In this document: piece after piece, positions 1-9,026 of the stretch
Position numbering within the stretch: position 1 is the first letter of the stretch
Layout: every line of letters begins with the position of its first letter
DNA from: Synechococcus sp. BIOS-E4-1
Lineage (GTDB): Bacteria > Cyanobacteriota > Cyanobacteriia > PCC-6307 > Cyanobiaceae
DNA length: 64,000 nt
Reading direction: 5' to 3'
Assembly: GCF_014279995.1 (NCBI RefSeq)
Contig: NZ_CP047935.1
Span: 2,191,494-2,255,493 of the forward strand
Made by a program: the position numbers and the translations under genes
The notes under the pieces: generated by a model
Database searches by the model: none
The model's input: only the letters and a program-made list of their open reading frames with translations
What the model was told of the DNA's origin: nothing

Positions 1-155
1 AGATCACCTCGAGTGAGCTCACAACCCCATTCCTGAAGGAAGGACGCTTTCCTTGGGATTCGCACCATGCAGCGAACGTCATGACCTTGATCAAGAGCCC
101 TGCGGGCGATCTGCCTGCCCAAGGTTCCTGTTCCACCGACCACAAGAACCTGCAT
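1..155 (-). CDS. ycf39: Ycf39-like NAD(P)-binding protein, 5' end only
   Basis: The first 51 codons of a minus-strand gene run off the left edge. The N-terminus is a Rossmann nucleotide-binding fold of the NmrA/atypical SDR type: a beta strand, then the glycine motif GGTGTLG at residues 7-13, then an R-rich second strand (VRCMVR) that suits NADP. In cyanobacteria the Ycf39 member of this family assists photosystem II assembly and pigment delivery. petM lies 55 bp upstream on the same strand, an arrangement I recall as common in marine picocyanobacteria and one that supports the Ycf39 call over other NmrA proteins. The C-terminus is outside the window. Confidence 0.75.
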   Translation of the reverse strand, partial: MQVLVVGGTGTLGRQIARRALDQGHDVRCMVRIPRKASFLQEWGCELTRGD

Positions 156-210
156 ATGGCTTTCAAAGTCCAGCGAGGAGCTTAGTTGGCGTTCTCTCGC
201 ACTGCGGAGA

Positions 211-309
211 TCAGTCCTTCTGAAGCTTCAGCAGCAAAGCTCCACCTGCCAGGCCCACTGGGATCAGCACCCAAAACACAGCTGCAATCCCGAAAATCTC
301 CGAAGCCAT
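211..309 (-). CDS. petM: PetM, cytochrome b6f complex subunit VII
   Basis: A 32-codon minus-strand ORF encodes a single-span membrane peptide beginning MASEIFGIA and ending LLKLQKD. Length, the ASEIF start and the transmembrane segment (about residues 5-27) match PetM, the small subunit of the cytochrome b6f complex in the thylakoid membrane. It lies just upstream of ycf39 and is probably cotranscribed with it. Too short for most ORF callers, but the family match is clear by eye. Confidence 0.9.
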
Positions 310-336
310 CGAACAGCGCTCTGAATCAGCTCCTAT

Positions 337-1572
337 TTAACGATCTCCAGTCATGTGTTGACCGCATTGTTGTAATAACTCAGCCATCGGCGCATCGGTG
401 CGCAACTGGCCGGTCATGACTGCGCTGGCGCATGCCTGGTGCCCTGCGCTCAGCAGCGACTGCACCAGCTCCTCCAGCGGCGGTGGTCCAGCAAGAGAGA
501 GGCGGCTTGCAAGCTCAGCGGTGGACCAGCAGCAGACTGGCAATCCGCAGTCCCTCTGCAGGCGTTGCAGCAGGCGCCGCCCAGCAGTTGACAGAGTGTC
601 CGGCTGTGAGTCGGCAAGCTCGAGCAACTGACCCAGAACAGCAGGCATCTGCAAAGGGCCGAGCCAGAGCGGCCCTGTCACCGCCCATCGGCCTTGACCA
701 TCCGTGCAGCGACAGGATCTCCAGCCCGAGAGCTTCAAAAGTGGTTGAACCGCTTGATCACCACAGCGCTCACAACGTGCCAGCAGGCCCAGCTGCGATT
801 CCTCATCATCGGCCAGGCGCTGGCGCAACCGCACCACAAGCCGGAATGTGCGTCCCTCACTGAAGCTGGCAACGGGTTCAAGCCCTCGTCCTAATTGCCA
901 GGCTTCTCTGGCCAGCACGGCCAGCTGAAGTCGCAGAGCCAGCTCCCAACTGGCGGGATGTACTCGCGCCGCCGCACCGAAATGACGCACCGCCGCAGGG
1001 CGGTCATGGCCGGTGGGCGAACGTCCGTCAGTGCTGGCGAGAACAAGTAGGCCGTCGAAGCGCAGCACCGCCAAGGCCGACTGAAGCAGGGCATTCGGAC
1101 AACCGAAGGCATCCAGATCAATCAGATCGAAGAAGATCTGATCGAGGTAGGCCTGGCGCAGCAGACGCTCCGCCGCCCAACTGCTGGTTGTCCAAGACAC
1201 ATCACGAGCACCCTGCAGACCCTGAAGGTTCGATGCCAGCAGCGAACTGCGATCTGGATCGGCATCATTCAACCAAAGCTCCAGATCAGGTCTGGATTCG
1301 GGACAGGCTTCGAGTCCCCAGCGCAGACCGCGGATGCCACAACCGGCCATCAGGTCAAGCCAGCGCAGTGGCCGTTGCGCCACTGACGCCTGGTGGGCCG
1401 CCAGCAGAACCGAAAGATCCCTCGAGGGTCGCGAATCCTTGCGAAAAAAACCTGATCCCGTCTGCAGACAGACAGCTCCTTCGCGATAGTGAGAAACCGG
1501 CGCTTCCAGGTGCGTGCACGCAACCGCTCTCCAGCCTGCCTCCACCGGTGCCGACTGGGGAGAAGCCAGCAC
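337..1572 (-). CDS. Trm1-like tRNA (guanine-N2-) dimethyltransferase
   Basis: A 411-residue SAM-dependent methyltransferase of the Trm1 family, expected to make m2G or m2,2G in tRNA. Visible motifs: an N-terminal YREGAV...FFRKDSRPSRDL block, the SAM-binding loop DLMAGCGIRGLR near residues 73-84, the active-site block FFDLIDLDAFG (family DPFG variant), and a C-terminal cysteine pattern (CERCG...CRC) typical of the Trm1 metal site. The 5' end overlaps the divergent hydrolase gene by up to 59 bp if both use their first starts, so one of the two probably starts further in. Bacterial Trm1 is uncommon outside cyanobacteria and a few other lineages. Confidence 0.8.
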   Translation of the reverse strand: MLASPQSAPVEAGWRAVACTHLEAPVSHYREGAVCLQTGSGFFRKDSRPSRDLSVLLAAHQASVAQRPLRWLDLMAGCGIRGLRWGLEACPESRPDLELWLNDADPDRSSLLASNLQGLQGARDVSWTTSSWAAERLLRQAYLDQIFFDLIDLDAFGCPNALLQSALAVLRFDGLLVLASTDGRSPTGHDRPAAVRHFGAAARVHPASWELALRLQLAVLAREAWQLGRGLEPVASFSEGRTFRLVVRLRQRLADDEESQLGLLARCERCGDQAVQPLLKLSGWRSCRCTDGQGRWAVTGPLWLGPLQMPAVLGQLLELADSQPDTLSTAGRRLLQRLQRDCGLPVCCWSTAELASRLSLAGPPPLEELVQSLLSAGHQACASAVMTGQLRTDAPMAELLQQCGQHMTGDR

Positions 1573-2494
1573 ATGGCACTGGATGGATCTGAGCTGTCAC
1601 TGGCGGGTTCTGGGGCAGCCCTCGGCTCCGCCCATCGTGCTGATTCACGGCTTCGGCGCCAGCAGCAGTCACTGGAGGCATAACGCCGGAGTCCTTGCCG
1701 CAGCGGGCTATCGGGTGTTCAGTCTCGACCTGATCGGATTCGGGCGCTCCCACCAGCCAGGACTGAATCGGCACTTCTCACTCGACAACAGATTGTGGTC
1801 CAGGCAACTGGCCGCCTTTCTCGAAGAGGTTGTGCAGCAACCGGCGGTGCTTGTGGGCAACTCACTAGGGGGCCTCACGGTTCTGACCACCGCTGCGCTG
1901 AGACCGGAACTGGTGAAAGCCGCCATTGCAGCACCTCTGCCTGACCCCACTCTGCTGCGCCCTCTGCCAAAACAGCAGTCCCGATGGCTCAAGCGGTTAC
2001 GACGCATCGCAGTGACAGCCATCTGCCGCCTGCTCCCCCTGGAATTGATCGTGCAGCTGATCGCGCGAACTCCTTTGCTGAGGGCTGGGCTGCAGGGTGC
2101 TTATCAACGATCCATCCGAAGCGACCGGGAGCTGCAGGCCCTGATCGCCCAACCTGCCCTCAGGGTGACAGCTGCCAGAAGCCTTCGTGCCATGAGCGTG
2201 GGCATGGCTCTCCGCCCCCGATACGCAACCGCTCCAGAGCTTTTGCAACAGCTGAAGACCATGCGCAACGCTCCTCCGGTGTTGTTGCTGTGGGGGCGCC
2301 AGGACCGATTCGTACCGTTGATGATCGGCGAATTAGTCCAATCTCAGCACCCATGGGTCGAGCTCAAGGTGATCGAAAACGCCGGCCATTGCCCCCATGA
2401 CGAAACACCCGAGCGCTTTCACCTGGAGTTGCTGCACTGGCTGGACCGTAATTTGGGAGGCACAAGCGCACCAGGGATCGGTCACCCCGCATGA
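1514..2494 (+). CDS. Alpha/beta hydrolase
   Basis: A 326-residue alpha/beta-hydrolase-fold protein. [10 protein letters not shown] near residues 50-59 is the oxyanion-hole block, GNSLGG near 116-121 is the nucleophile elbow (Ser in GxSxG), and [10 protein letters not shown] near the C-terminus carries the catalytic His. The substrate is unknown; this is the common cyanobacterial clade that begins with a WxW motif. The start at 1514 overlaps the divergent tRNA methyltransferase, and an ATG at 1583 is the alternative but would remove the conserved WHW. The stop overlaps the ilvH start by 4 bp (ATGA), so the two are probably translationally coupled. Confidence 0.8.
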   Translation: MHATALQPASTGADWGEASTWHWMDLSCHWRVLGQPSAPPIVLIHGFGASSSHWRHNAGVLAAAGYRVFSLDLIGFGRSHQPGLNRHFSLDNRLWSRQLAAFLEEVVQQPAVLVGNSLGGLTVLTTAALRPELVKAAIAAPLPDPTLLRPLPKQQSRWLKRLRRIAVTAICRLLPLELIVQLIARTPLLRAGLQGAYQRSIRSDRELQALIAQPALRVTAARSLRAMSVGMALRPRYATAPELLQQLKTMRNAPPVLLLWGRQDRFVPLMIGELVQSQHPWVELKVIENAGHCPHDETPERFHLELLHWLDRNLGGTSAPGIGHPA

Positions 2495-3021
2495 AGCACA
2501 CTCTGTCGGTTCTGGTGGAGGACGAATCCGGCGCCCTCAGCCGTATCGCCGGCCTGTTCGCTCGCCGCGGCTTCAACATCGACAGCCTTGCGGTTGGTCC
2601 TGCTGAGGCTGTTGGTCGCTCACGACTGACCATGGTGGTCGAAGGCGACGAGCACACCCTTCAACAGATGAGCAAACAGCTCGACAAGCTTGTCAACGTG
2701 CTGCAGGTTCTCGACCTCTCCCAGCGTCCTGCCGTGGAACGGGAGTTGATGTTGATGAAAGTTTCCGCACCAGCGGCCCAACGCAGCGCAATCCTTGAAC
2801 TGGTTCAGGTCTTCAGAGCCAAGGTGGTCGACGTCGCAGACGATGCCCTGACCCTTGAGGTTGTCGGCGATCCAGGCAAGTTGGTAGCTCTGGAACGGCT
2901 GATGGCGCCCTACGGCATCGAGGAAATCGCCCGAACCGGCAAGGTCGCACTGGAAAGGGCTTCTGGAGTGAACACAGAAATGCTCAAGGCTTCAAACAAT
3001 GGCGGGCGCGTGCCCGCCTGA
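2491..3021 (+). CDS. ilvH: Acetolactate synthase small (regulatory) subunit
   Basis: A 176-residue IlvH. It opens with the ACT-domain hallmark [19 protein letters not shown] followed by [17 protein letters not shown], and the second half ([26 protein letters not shown]) matches the C-terminal regulatory domain. It activates the catalytic subunit of acetohydroxyacid synthase and confers valine feedback inhibition in branched-chain amino acid synthesis. The catalytic subunit ilvB is not in this window. It starts inside the stop of the upstream hydrolase gene and converges on the cyclophilin gene, whose stop is only 12 bp away. Confidence 0.97.
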   Translation: MKHTLSVLVEDESGALSRIAGLFARRGFNIDSLAVGPAEAVGRSRLTMVVEGDEHTLQQMSKQLDKLVNVLQVLDLSQRPAVERELMLMKVSAPAAQRSAILELVQVFRAKVVDVADDALTLEVVGDPGKLVALERLMAPYGIEEIARTGKVALERASGVNTEMLKASNNGGRVPA

Positions 3022-3033
3022 GCGTCTCGTTGA

Positions 3034-3729
3034 TCAGAGACCTGGTGTCAACACCGTGGCCTTTTCGATGGTGTCGTCCTGACGGATGGCATCCACAACA
3101 TCGAGACCTTCGGTCACACGACCGAAGACGGCGTAGCGACCATCCAGCTCTGGAAGTGGCTTGAGTGCAATGTAAAACTGGGCACTGGCTGAATCTGGGG
3201 CCTGGGAGCGAGCCATTGCCAGGGCGCCGCGTGCATGGCTGAGTTTGAGCTGCAGAAGCTCAGTGGGGTTACTCACAACGCGGCCATAACGGGGCTGGTC
3301 TTCGCCGTCAAAGGACAGCTCAAGAGGCACAAAACGTGCCTGGCCAGTGCTCGGATCCACGAAGCTGCCTTTTCCGTACTGCGCCTTCGGAGTCGCGGGA
3401 TCACTGGAGGAGGGATCGCCGCCCTGTACCACGAATGGAACAGGGTCTCGCACCACTCGATGAAAAACGGTGCCGTTGTAAGCACCTCTCTTAACCAGAT
3501 CCAGGAAATTTCCAGCCGTCACAGGGGCGGCGTCTCCATCGAGTTCCAGGGTGATCGAACCCTTGCTGGTGGTGAGCTCAACGCTGGCCTTGCCCTGAAG
3601 GCAAGGGCTGCTGGCCTGCTCGCAACCAACCGGTATTGAGGCCGTCGTGCTGGACGCACAGCTGACCAGTAGAGGCAGACATAAGGCAATTGTCAGAAGC
3701 GATTGAAGCGATTGACGAATCATGTTCAT
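3034..3729 (-). CDS. Cyclophilin-type peptidyl-prolyl isomerase, lipoprotein
   Basis: 231 residues. A signal peptide with lipobox LVSC (Cys about residue 24) predicts an exported lipoprotein in the periplasm or thylakoid lumen. The cyclophilin domain follows, with VTAGNFLDLVKRGAYNGTVFHRV, FVVQGGDP and SAQFYIAL, the core of the family's active site. It catalyses cis-trans isomerisation of proline bonds during folding of exported proteins. The start codon abuts the ycf4 stop at 3730, so ycf4 and this gene are likely one transcript. Confidence 0.93.
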   Translation of the reverse strand: MNMIRQSLQSLLTIALCLPLLVSCASSTTASIPVGCEQASSPCLQGKASVELTTSKGSITLELDGDAAPVTAGNFLDLVKRGAYNGTVFHRVVRDPVPFVVQGGDPSSSDPATPKAQYGKGSFVDPSTGQARFVPLELSFDGEDQPRYGRVVSNPTELLQLKLSHARGALAMARSQAPDSASAQFYIALKPLPELDGRYAVFGRVTEGLDVVDAIRQDDTIEKATVLTPGL

Positions 3730-4266
3730 TCAGAGGCCTTCGAGATTCACATTCAGAAAGCGTGCAAGCTCAGCCCCGTCCTGCTCGAGCTGAGCAAGAG
3801 GAAGAGGCTCACCCACTCTGGTAAGTGGCATGTCACGTCGACCCTGAACACGCAGAGAGACACGACGTCGGGTGTTGAAGCCATCACGAACCTCAACCTT
3901 GACAGCTTTGATGTCCTTGATCGGAATCTCGACACTGATGGGCTTGCGAAAGCCTCTCCGGGAAATGGTGACGACCCCTGATGATTTGTCAAAACGATTA
4001 ATGCCGGCACCCACATCAATGGCGATAACCGTCCAGAGATAGGTGGCCAGAAGCGCCGCAGCAATGCTGTAGAGCCCCATCACCAGTCCCTGAGGGATGA
4101 AAACAAGTCCTGCCGGGTGACCGAGAGGGAGCAGATCACGCCCGAGGTAACTAGAGAGTGAAGCGAACAGAAAGCCGACACCGCCGATGGTGACCATGCC
4201 GGCGACCAGGACATTGGACAGCCGCCGTGAACCGACGACAGGTTGTTCAAGCAGATCAGCGCCCAT
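3730..4266 (-). CDS. ycf4: Ycf4, photosystem I assembly protein
   Basis: 178 residues from the ATG at 4266. The frame stays open upstream to 4497, but the start [18 protein letters not shown] is the conserved N-terminus of the family and the upstream codons look non-coding. Two transmembrane segments (about residues 20-42 and 60-85) precede a soluble domain ending in a conserved [12 protein letters not shown]. Ycf4 acts as a thylakoid scaffold in photosystem I assembly. It is divergent from psbD across a 243-bp intergenic region, so their promoters share this space, which includes a perfect 22-bp tandem duplication. Confidence 0.95.
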   Translation of the reverse strand: MGADLLEQPVVGSRRLSNVLVAGMVTIGGVGFLFASLSSYLGRDLLPLGHPAGLVFIPQGLVMGLYSIAAALLATYLWTVIAIDVGAGINRFDKSSGVVTISRRGFRKPISVEIPIKDIKAVKVEVRDGFNTRRRVSLRVQGRRDMPLTRVGEPLPLAQLEQDGAELARFLNVNLEGL

Positions 4267-4302
4267 CACAGCCCGGAAGCAGCGCCCATTGTGACCTCTG
4301 AA

Positions 4303-4346
4303 GCGGCACGGGTGGCGACGTTCTGCGGCACGGGTGGCGACGTTCT
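4303..4346. repeat. Perfect 22-bp tandem duplication upstream of psbD
   Basis: The 22-base unit beginning GCGGCACGGGTGGCGACG occurs twice back to back (4303-4324 and 4325-4346), and a third copy begins (GCGGCAC, 4347-4353) before diverging. It lies 37 bp from the ycf4 start and about 160 bp upstream of psbD, in the shared promoter region. Two complete helical turns per unit means it would place any bound protein twice on the same face. Confidence 0.95.
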
Positions 4347-4509
4347 GCGGCACTGCCACAAAGGCTGCGATCAAAGCGGAAGAAACCCCGAAGAAATGTT
4401 CCGATACAAGGGGTTTCAGGTGAATGGATTTACCCCCGCAACCTTCGCCGAAATTGTTAAGGTCGCCGGGTATCCCACAGCCTGCGGATATCCGCACCCG
4501 TTCTCACTC

Positions 4510-5565
4510 ATGACGATCGCTGTAGGACGCGCGCCACAGCGGGGATGGTTTGACGTCCTCGATGACTGGCTCAAGCGCGACCGCTTCGTTTTTGTCGGCT
4601 GGTCCGGCATTCTTCTCTTCCCAACGGCCTATCTGGCCATCGGTGGCTGGCTCACAGGCACCACCTTTGTCACCTCCTGGTACACCCACGGCATCGCCTC
4701 CTCGTACCTGGAAGGTTGCAACTTCCTCACAGCTGCTGTGTCCACCCCCGCTGATGCGATGGGTCACAGCCTGCTGCTGCTCTGGGGCCCTGAAGCCCAG
4801 GGCGACTTTGTTCGCTGGTGTCAGCTCGGCGGCCTCTGGGCCTTCGTGGCCCTGCACGGTGCCTTCTCCCTGATCGGCTTCATGCTGCGTCAGTTTGAGA
4901 TCGCCCGTCTGGTCGGCATCCGTCCTTACAACGCCATCGCCTTCTCCGGTCCGATCGCGGTGTTCGTCAGTGTCTTCCTGATGTACCCCCTCGGCCAGAG
5001 CAGCTGGTTCTTCGCGCCCTCCTTTGGTGTGGCAGCGATCTTCCGTTTCCTGCTCTTCCTGCAGGGCTTCCATAACTGGACTCTCAATCCCTTCCACATG
5101 ATGGGCGTCGCCGGCATCCTCGGCGGTGCACTGCTCTGCGCCATCCACGGCGCCACCGTGGAAAACACCTTGTTTGAGGATGGTGAACAGGCCAACACCT
5201 TCAAGGCGTTCGAACCAACCCAGGAAGAAGAGACCTATTCCATGGTCACCGCCAACCGCTTCTGGAGTCAGATCTTCGGTATCGCCTTCTCCAACAAGCG
5301 CTGGCTGCACTTCTTCATGTTGTTCGTGCCTGTGATGGGCCTTTGGACCAGCTCCATCGGCATCATCGGCCTGGCCCTCAACCTGCGCGCCTATGACTTC
5401 GTGTCACAGGAAATCCGCGCTGCAGAAGATCCCGAATTCGAGACCTTCTACACCAAGAACATCCTTCTGAATGAAGGTCTGCGTGCCTGGATGGCACCGG
5501 CTGACCAGCCACACGAAAACTTCGTCTTCCCTGAAGAGGTTCTGCCCCGTGGAAACGCCCTTTAA
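4510..5565 (+). CDS. psbD: Photosystem II D2 protein
   Basis: 351 residues from the ATG at 4510, the standard D2 length. The N-terminus [20 protein letters not shown] is canonical. Five transmembrane helices are evident, and the reaction-centre region includes [20 protein letters not shown], the [16 protein letters not shown] block with ligands for chlorophyll and non-haem iron, and the C-terminus [13 protein letters not shown]2 pairs with D1 in the photosystem II core. The frame is open upstream to 4243, but that segment is promoter and leader. It overlaps psbC by 17 bp. Confidence 0.98.
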   Translation: MTIAVGRAPQRGWFDVLDDWLKRDRFVFVGWSGILLFPTAYLAIGGWLTGTTFVTSWYTHGIASSYLEGCNFLTAAVSTPADAMGHSLLLLWGPEAQGDFVRWCQLGGLWAFVALHGAFSLIGFMLRQFEIARLVGIRPYNAIAFSGPIAVFVSVFLMYPLGQSSWFFAPSFGVAAIFRFLLFLQGFHNWTLNPFHMMGVAGILGGALLCAIHGATVENTLFEDGEQANTFKAFEPTQEEETYSMVTANRFWSQIFGIAFSNKRWLHFFMLFVPVMGLWTSSIGIIGLALNLRAYDFVSQEIRAAEDPEFETFYTKNILLNEGLRAWMAPADQPHENFVFPEEVLPRGNAL

Positions 5566-6937
5566 TTCCGGTCTTATCGCCACTGGCGGTAAAGACCTTG
5601 ACTCCACCGGCTACGCCTGGTGGGCTGGCAATGCTCGTCTGATCAATCTCTCAGGCCGTCTGTTGGGTGCCCACGTGGCTCACGCAGGTCTGATGGTGTT
5701 CTGGGCAGGCGCCATGATGCTGTTCGAGGTGAGTCATTTCACCTTTGACAAGCCCATGTACGAGCAGGGCTTGATCCTGTTCCCCCACGTGGCCACCCTT
5801 GGCTATGGCGTGGGTCCCGGTGGTGAAGTCACCGATCTGTATCCCTTCTTTGTGGTTGGTGTTCTGCACCTGATCAGTTCCGCTGTGCTCGGCCTCGGCG
5901 GTCTGTATCACGCCCTGCGCGGCCCTGAAATTCTGGAGAACTATTCCACGTTCTTCTCTCAGGATTGGCGCGACAAGAATCAGATGACCAACATCATTGG
6001 TTATCACCTGATTCTTCTTGGGGTCGGCTGTCTGCTCCTGGTCTTCAAGGCCATGTTCTTCGGCGGCGTTTACGACACCTGGGCTCCGGGTGGCGGAGAC
6101 GTTCGTCTGATCACCAACCCGACTCTCGACCCGGGAGTGATCTTTGGTTATCTGTTCCGCGCTCCCTTCGGTGGAGAAGGCTGGATCATCGGTGTGAACT
6201 CGATGGAGGACATCATCGGCGGCCACATCTGGCTTGGCCTGACCTGCATTTTCGGTGGCATCTGGCACGTCACAACCAAGCCATTCGGCTGGGTGCGTCG
6301 CGCCTTCATCTGGAACGGTGAGGCTTACCTCAGCTACAGCCTTGGCGCTCTGAGCTTCATGAGCTTCATCGCATCGGCCTACATCTGGTTCAACAACACC
6401 GCCTATCCCTCGGAGTTCTACGGCCCCACCAACGCCGAATCCTCCCAGGCGCAGAGCTTCACCTTCCTGGTGAGAGACCAGCGTCTCGGCGCCAATATCG
6501 GCTCCGCCATGGGTCCTACCGGTCTTGGTAAGTACCTGATGCGTTCACCCACCGGTGAAATCATCTTCGGTGGTGAAACGATGCGTTTCTGGGATTTCCG
6601 TGGTCCCTGGCTTGAGCCTCTGCGAGGTCCCAATGGTCTGAGTCTCGACAAGCTTCAGAACGACATCCAGCCATGGCAGGTTCGTCGTGCTGCCGAGTAC
6701 ATGACCCACGCTCCCAACGCTTCACTGAATTCCGTTGGCGGCATCATCACTGAGCCCAACTCAGTGAACTTCGTGAACATTCGCCAGTGGTTGTCTGCGA
6801 CACAGTTCGTGCTCGCCTTCTTCTTCCTGGTGGGTCACCTCTGGCATGCAGGCCGCGCCCGCGCTGCCGCTGCCGGTTTCGAAAAGGGAATCGACCGTTC
6901 GGCAGAGCCTTCACTGGCCATGCCCGACCTCGACTGA
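5549..6937 (+). CDS. psbC: Photosystem II CP43 chlorophyll protein
   Basis: 462 residues. The start is the GTG at 5549 inside the end of psbD, giving [20 protein letters not shown], the conserved CP43 N-terminus; the 17-bp overlap is the usual psbD-psbC coupling. Six transmembrane helices with many histidine chlorophyll ligands are visible, and the large lumenal loop contains [20 protein letters not shown], which includes the Glu and Arg that contact the Mn4CaO5 cluster. The C-terminus ends SLAMPDLD. It is followed by a strong terminator at 6986. Confidence 0.98.
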   Translation: METPFNSGLIATGGKDLDSTGYAWWAGNARLINLSGRLLGAHVAHAGLMVFWAGAMMLFEVSHFTFDKPMYEQGLILFPHVATLGYGVGPGGEVTDLYPFFVVGVLHLISSAVLGLGGLYHALRGPEILENYSTFFSQDWRDKNQMTNIIGYHLILLGVGCLLLVFKAMFFGGVYDTWAPGGGDVRLITNPTLDPGVIFGYLFRAPFGGEGWIIGVNSMEDIIGGHIWLGLTCIFGGIWHVTTKPFGWVRRAFIWNGEAYLSYSLGALSFMSFIASAYIWFNNTAYPSEFYGPTNAESSQAQSFTFLVRDQRLGANIGSAMGPTGLGKYLMRSPTGEIIFGGETMRFWDFRGPWLEPLRGPNGLSLDKLQNDIQPWQVRRAAEYMTHAPNASLNSVGGIITEPNSVNFVNIRQWLSATQFVLAFFFLVGHLWHAGRARAAAAGFEKGIDRSAEPSLAMPDLD

Positions 6938-6985
6938 TCTCTGCGATCAGACGCACTCGAGTTCAAAAGTTCCGATCGTCATTCA

Positions 6986-7009
6986 GCCCCACTGCAGAGT
7001 GGGGCTTTT
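6986..7009 (+). terminator. Rho-independent terminator after psbDC
   Basis: An 8-bp GC-rich stem (GCCCCACT / AGTGGGGC, loop GCAG) is followed directly by TTTT, 48 bp past the psbC stop. Confidence 0.9.
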
Positions 7010-7065
7010 CTATGGGATGACTTCAGTGATTGATCACAACATTCGCGTCCAACATGACAACGAGG

Positions 7066-7326
7066 TCAGAAGTCCAGATCGAGCAAGGTATGGCCTTTGG
7101 GTGGTTGATGCCTTTCTTGGCCTGCTTCTGGAAGCTGAACCCCTCGAACCGAACGACTCCAGTCATCCGTGGATTGCGTGAAATAAGCCTGCTCTGCCTG
7201 GAGGCTTAATGAGGAATTGCCTTGATCGGTGGCACTCACCGACAAAGGCTCCATGGCCGATGCGCTGAGAGCAAGAGTTGCTGAAAACAGAGCGGTGCCG
7301 ATTCCAGGGAGGAGAAAACGAAGCAT
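7066..7326 (-). CDS. Small exported protein, unknown function
   Basis: 86 residues with a plausible signal peptide (MLRFLLPGIGTALFSATLALSASA) and predicted cleavage near residue 24. The mature part of about 62 residues has no recognised motif and no cysteine. It stands alone between the psbDC terminator and maf. It is judged real because it has a clean start, an export signal and a place in an otherwise coding-dense strand. Confidence 0.6.
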   Translation of the reverse strand: MLRFLLPGIGTALFSATLALSASAMEPLSVSATDQGNSSLSLQAEQAYFTQSTDDWSRSVRGVQLPEAGQERHQPPKGHTLLDLDF

Positions 7327-7404
7327 GGCCAGAGGTGTGAAGAGGGCCTGACTTTGGATTAGCTACGGCAAACGAAAAATGGCAACGTCATGGCTTGCGA
7401 TGTA

Positions 7405-8016
7405 TCAAACCTGCGGTAACCAACGGCGCAGCAACGGCAAGCTGAGCCCGATCACGTTTGAATAACAACCGTCGAGACGCTCGACAAATGAGCCTCCAAG
7501 GCCTTCCAGGGCAAAGCCTCCCGCACAGCGAAGAGGTTCGCCACTGGCGACATAGGCTTCAATCTCGTGATTGCTGAGATCAGCAAACAACACCCGTGTG
7601 GTTACGCACGCAAGCAGCGGCTGCTGCGACGTCGCACCAGGGCCTGTCATCAGGCAGTGGCCCGTATGCAGATCACCCCAGGATCCACGCATTTGTTGCC
7701 AGCGTTCCAACGCTTGAGCCGAATCAGCAGGCTTTCCGTACACCTGACCAGCAAAAACAAACAACGAATCACAGCCGAGCACAGCTGTGATTCCAGCGTT
7801 ATTGAGCTGGCTGCGGACGGCGCTCGCCTTGGCCTGCGCCAGACGCCTCACTAATTCGGTCGGATCGGAATCCTGGATGGCCTCTTCGTCGACTCCGCTG
7901 ATCTGAACGCGGTGGGGAATGGCCGCCTGTTCCAGAAGACGACGTCTAGCCGGGGACGCTGAAGCCAGCAACAACATTGGTTTCTCGGTTTGCGGCATTG
8001 AGAACGAGAATGGCAC
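7405..8016 (-). CDS. maf: Maf-like nucleoside triphosphate pyrophosphatase
   Basis: 203 residues. [16 protein letters not shown] is the family N-terminal motif, followed by VDEEAI, AKASAV and GCDSLFVF, with [12 protein letters not shown] later. Maf proteins hydrolyse non-canonical or modified nucleoside triphosphates and are linked to septation control. The start may be at the first Met or at the Met 14 codons in, directly before LLLASASP. It is divergent from the Npun_F0494-type gene with about 16 bp between starts. Confidence 0.92.
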   Translation of the reverse strand: MPFSFSMPQTEKPMLLLASASPARRRLLEQAAIPHRVQISGVDEEAIQDSDPTELVRRLAQAKASAVRSQLNNAGITAVLGCDSLFVFAGQVYGKPADSAQALERWQQMRGSWGDLHTGHCLMTGPGATSQQPLLACVTTRVLFADLSNHEIEAYVASGEPLRCAGGFALEGLGGSFVERLDGCYSNVIGLSLPLLRRWLPQV

Positions 8017-8032
8017 TGACAGCAGGTCAGGC

Positions 8033-8413
8033 GTGACTCTTCAGGACCCAAGAGAACTCACAAGGCATGCTCTGGGGAGGGCGCGCCAAGCCGTGCGTTG
8101 CCTTCCTTTCCAACGCAGCTTTTACCGCAACGTTGAAGAGGCAGCTCTGAGCAGCAGTGAACTGGTCGCTCAATCTGACTGGTCGTCACAGACAAGAAGG
8201 CGGCTGAATGCAAGGGAGACGGAGGATCTGCTGATCTGGCTGATTCAACTGGGAGTTCTGCGTCGGGAGGTTGACGGTCAGGGGCTGACGGAACGGGTGC
8301 GTTTAACCCCTCTTGGCAGGGAGGTACTGATCCCCTGGCAGGAAACGATCCCTTCAGCCGGCCTTGGAAGCCGTTTGATGCATTGGTGTCGTCGCAATCG
8401 CCCCCGCTGGTAA
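8033..8413 (+). CDS. Npun_F0494 family protein
   Basis: 126 residues from a GTG at 8033, chosen because it clears the divergent maf start and the conserved part begins just after it. [17 protein letters not shown] and [34 protein letters not shown] resemble the cyanobacterial Npun_F0494 family of unknown function, which has a winged-helix-like appearance. Its last 65 bp are nearly duplicated at 11490-11554. I recall cobQ following this gene in related genomes; here the lanthipeptide island separates them. Confidence 0.7.
   Translation: MTLQDPRELTRHALGRARQAVRCLPFQRSFYRNVEEAALSSSELVAQSDWSSQTRRRLNARETEDLLIWLIQLGVLRREVDGQGLTERVRLTPLGREVLIPWQETIPSAGLGSRLMHWCRRNRPRW
8346..8410 (+). repeat. 65-bp direct repeat, copy A (end of Npun_F0494 gene)
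   Basis: It matches 11490-11554 at 61 of 65 positions by direct alignment. This copy is the 3' end of the intact gene and encodes [17 protein letters not shown]. Confidence 0.9.
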
Positions 8414-8547
8414 GCGATATCCCAATGACAGCAAGACGTTTATCAAAAAACTTTGTTGTAGCCAACAGGTGAAAAACGCATCACTGACAAGTCACCAGAG
8501 TCCAGACGAAGTCGCCGGCTGGGTCGTGCAATGCTGATGCAGAAACT

Positions 8548-8692
8548 TACGTGAAAGGCAAGTAACAGAACACCCTGACTGACTTTGCTGATGCTGCTGG
8601 GGACCAGCAATGGCGGAGGACAGTTGCCAATGACTTCAGTGCTCTAAAGAGCGCTGAAACGCAATCTGAAACAACACTGCGCTGGAGAAGAT
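8548..8692 (+). pseudogene. Decayed 5' fragment of cobQ
   Basis: From 8589 about 100 bp align to the start of the intact cobQ (22408 onward) with roughly three quarters of bases identical. Translated, LMLLGTSNGGGQLPMTSVL-stop-RALKR matches the intact [25 protein letters not shown], with the P-loop destroyed and an in-frame TAA. It lies 135 bp right of the intact Npun_F0494 gene, where cobQ itself would be expected without the island. The remainder of 8414-9026 shows nothing else recognisable. Confidence 0.85.
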
Positions 8693-9026
8693 CTCTCAGG
8701 CTTCGATGGAACAATAATTGAGCAACTCTGAGATCAATCAAAGACAATATGCCTGGAAATCAAAATGAACCAAGCCTTTGAATAAAGATTTTACTGCGGA
8801 AGACAATCAACAAAAGAAGCCGATAACGACAACAATCGATGACCAAAACGAACTTAAGACGAAGCTACACACAACAACTAAAGAGGATTAGCCATCTGAT
8901 TGAAATGCATAGCTATGATCCTTTGCGACATAGAGACATATTCGAACCACAGAAAGATGTTGCCTTGACAAGCTGAATCATCTATGTTTCAGCAACACTA
9001 AATGATGGCTGACGGCCACCAAGCGA

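Noticed and set aside
4504-5310. 268-codon antisense ORF within psbD
   Set aside because: Shadow frame of a highly expressed, codon-biased gene; composition is Gly/Glu/Gln-rich without any family.
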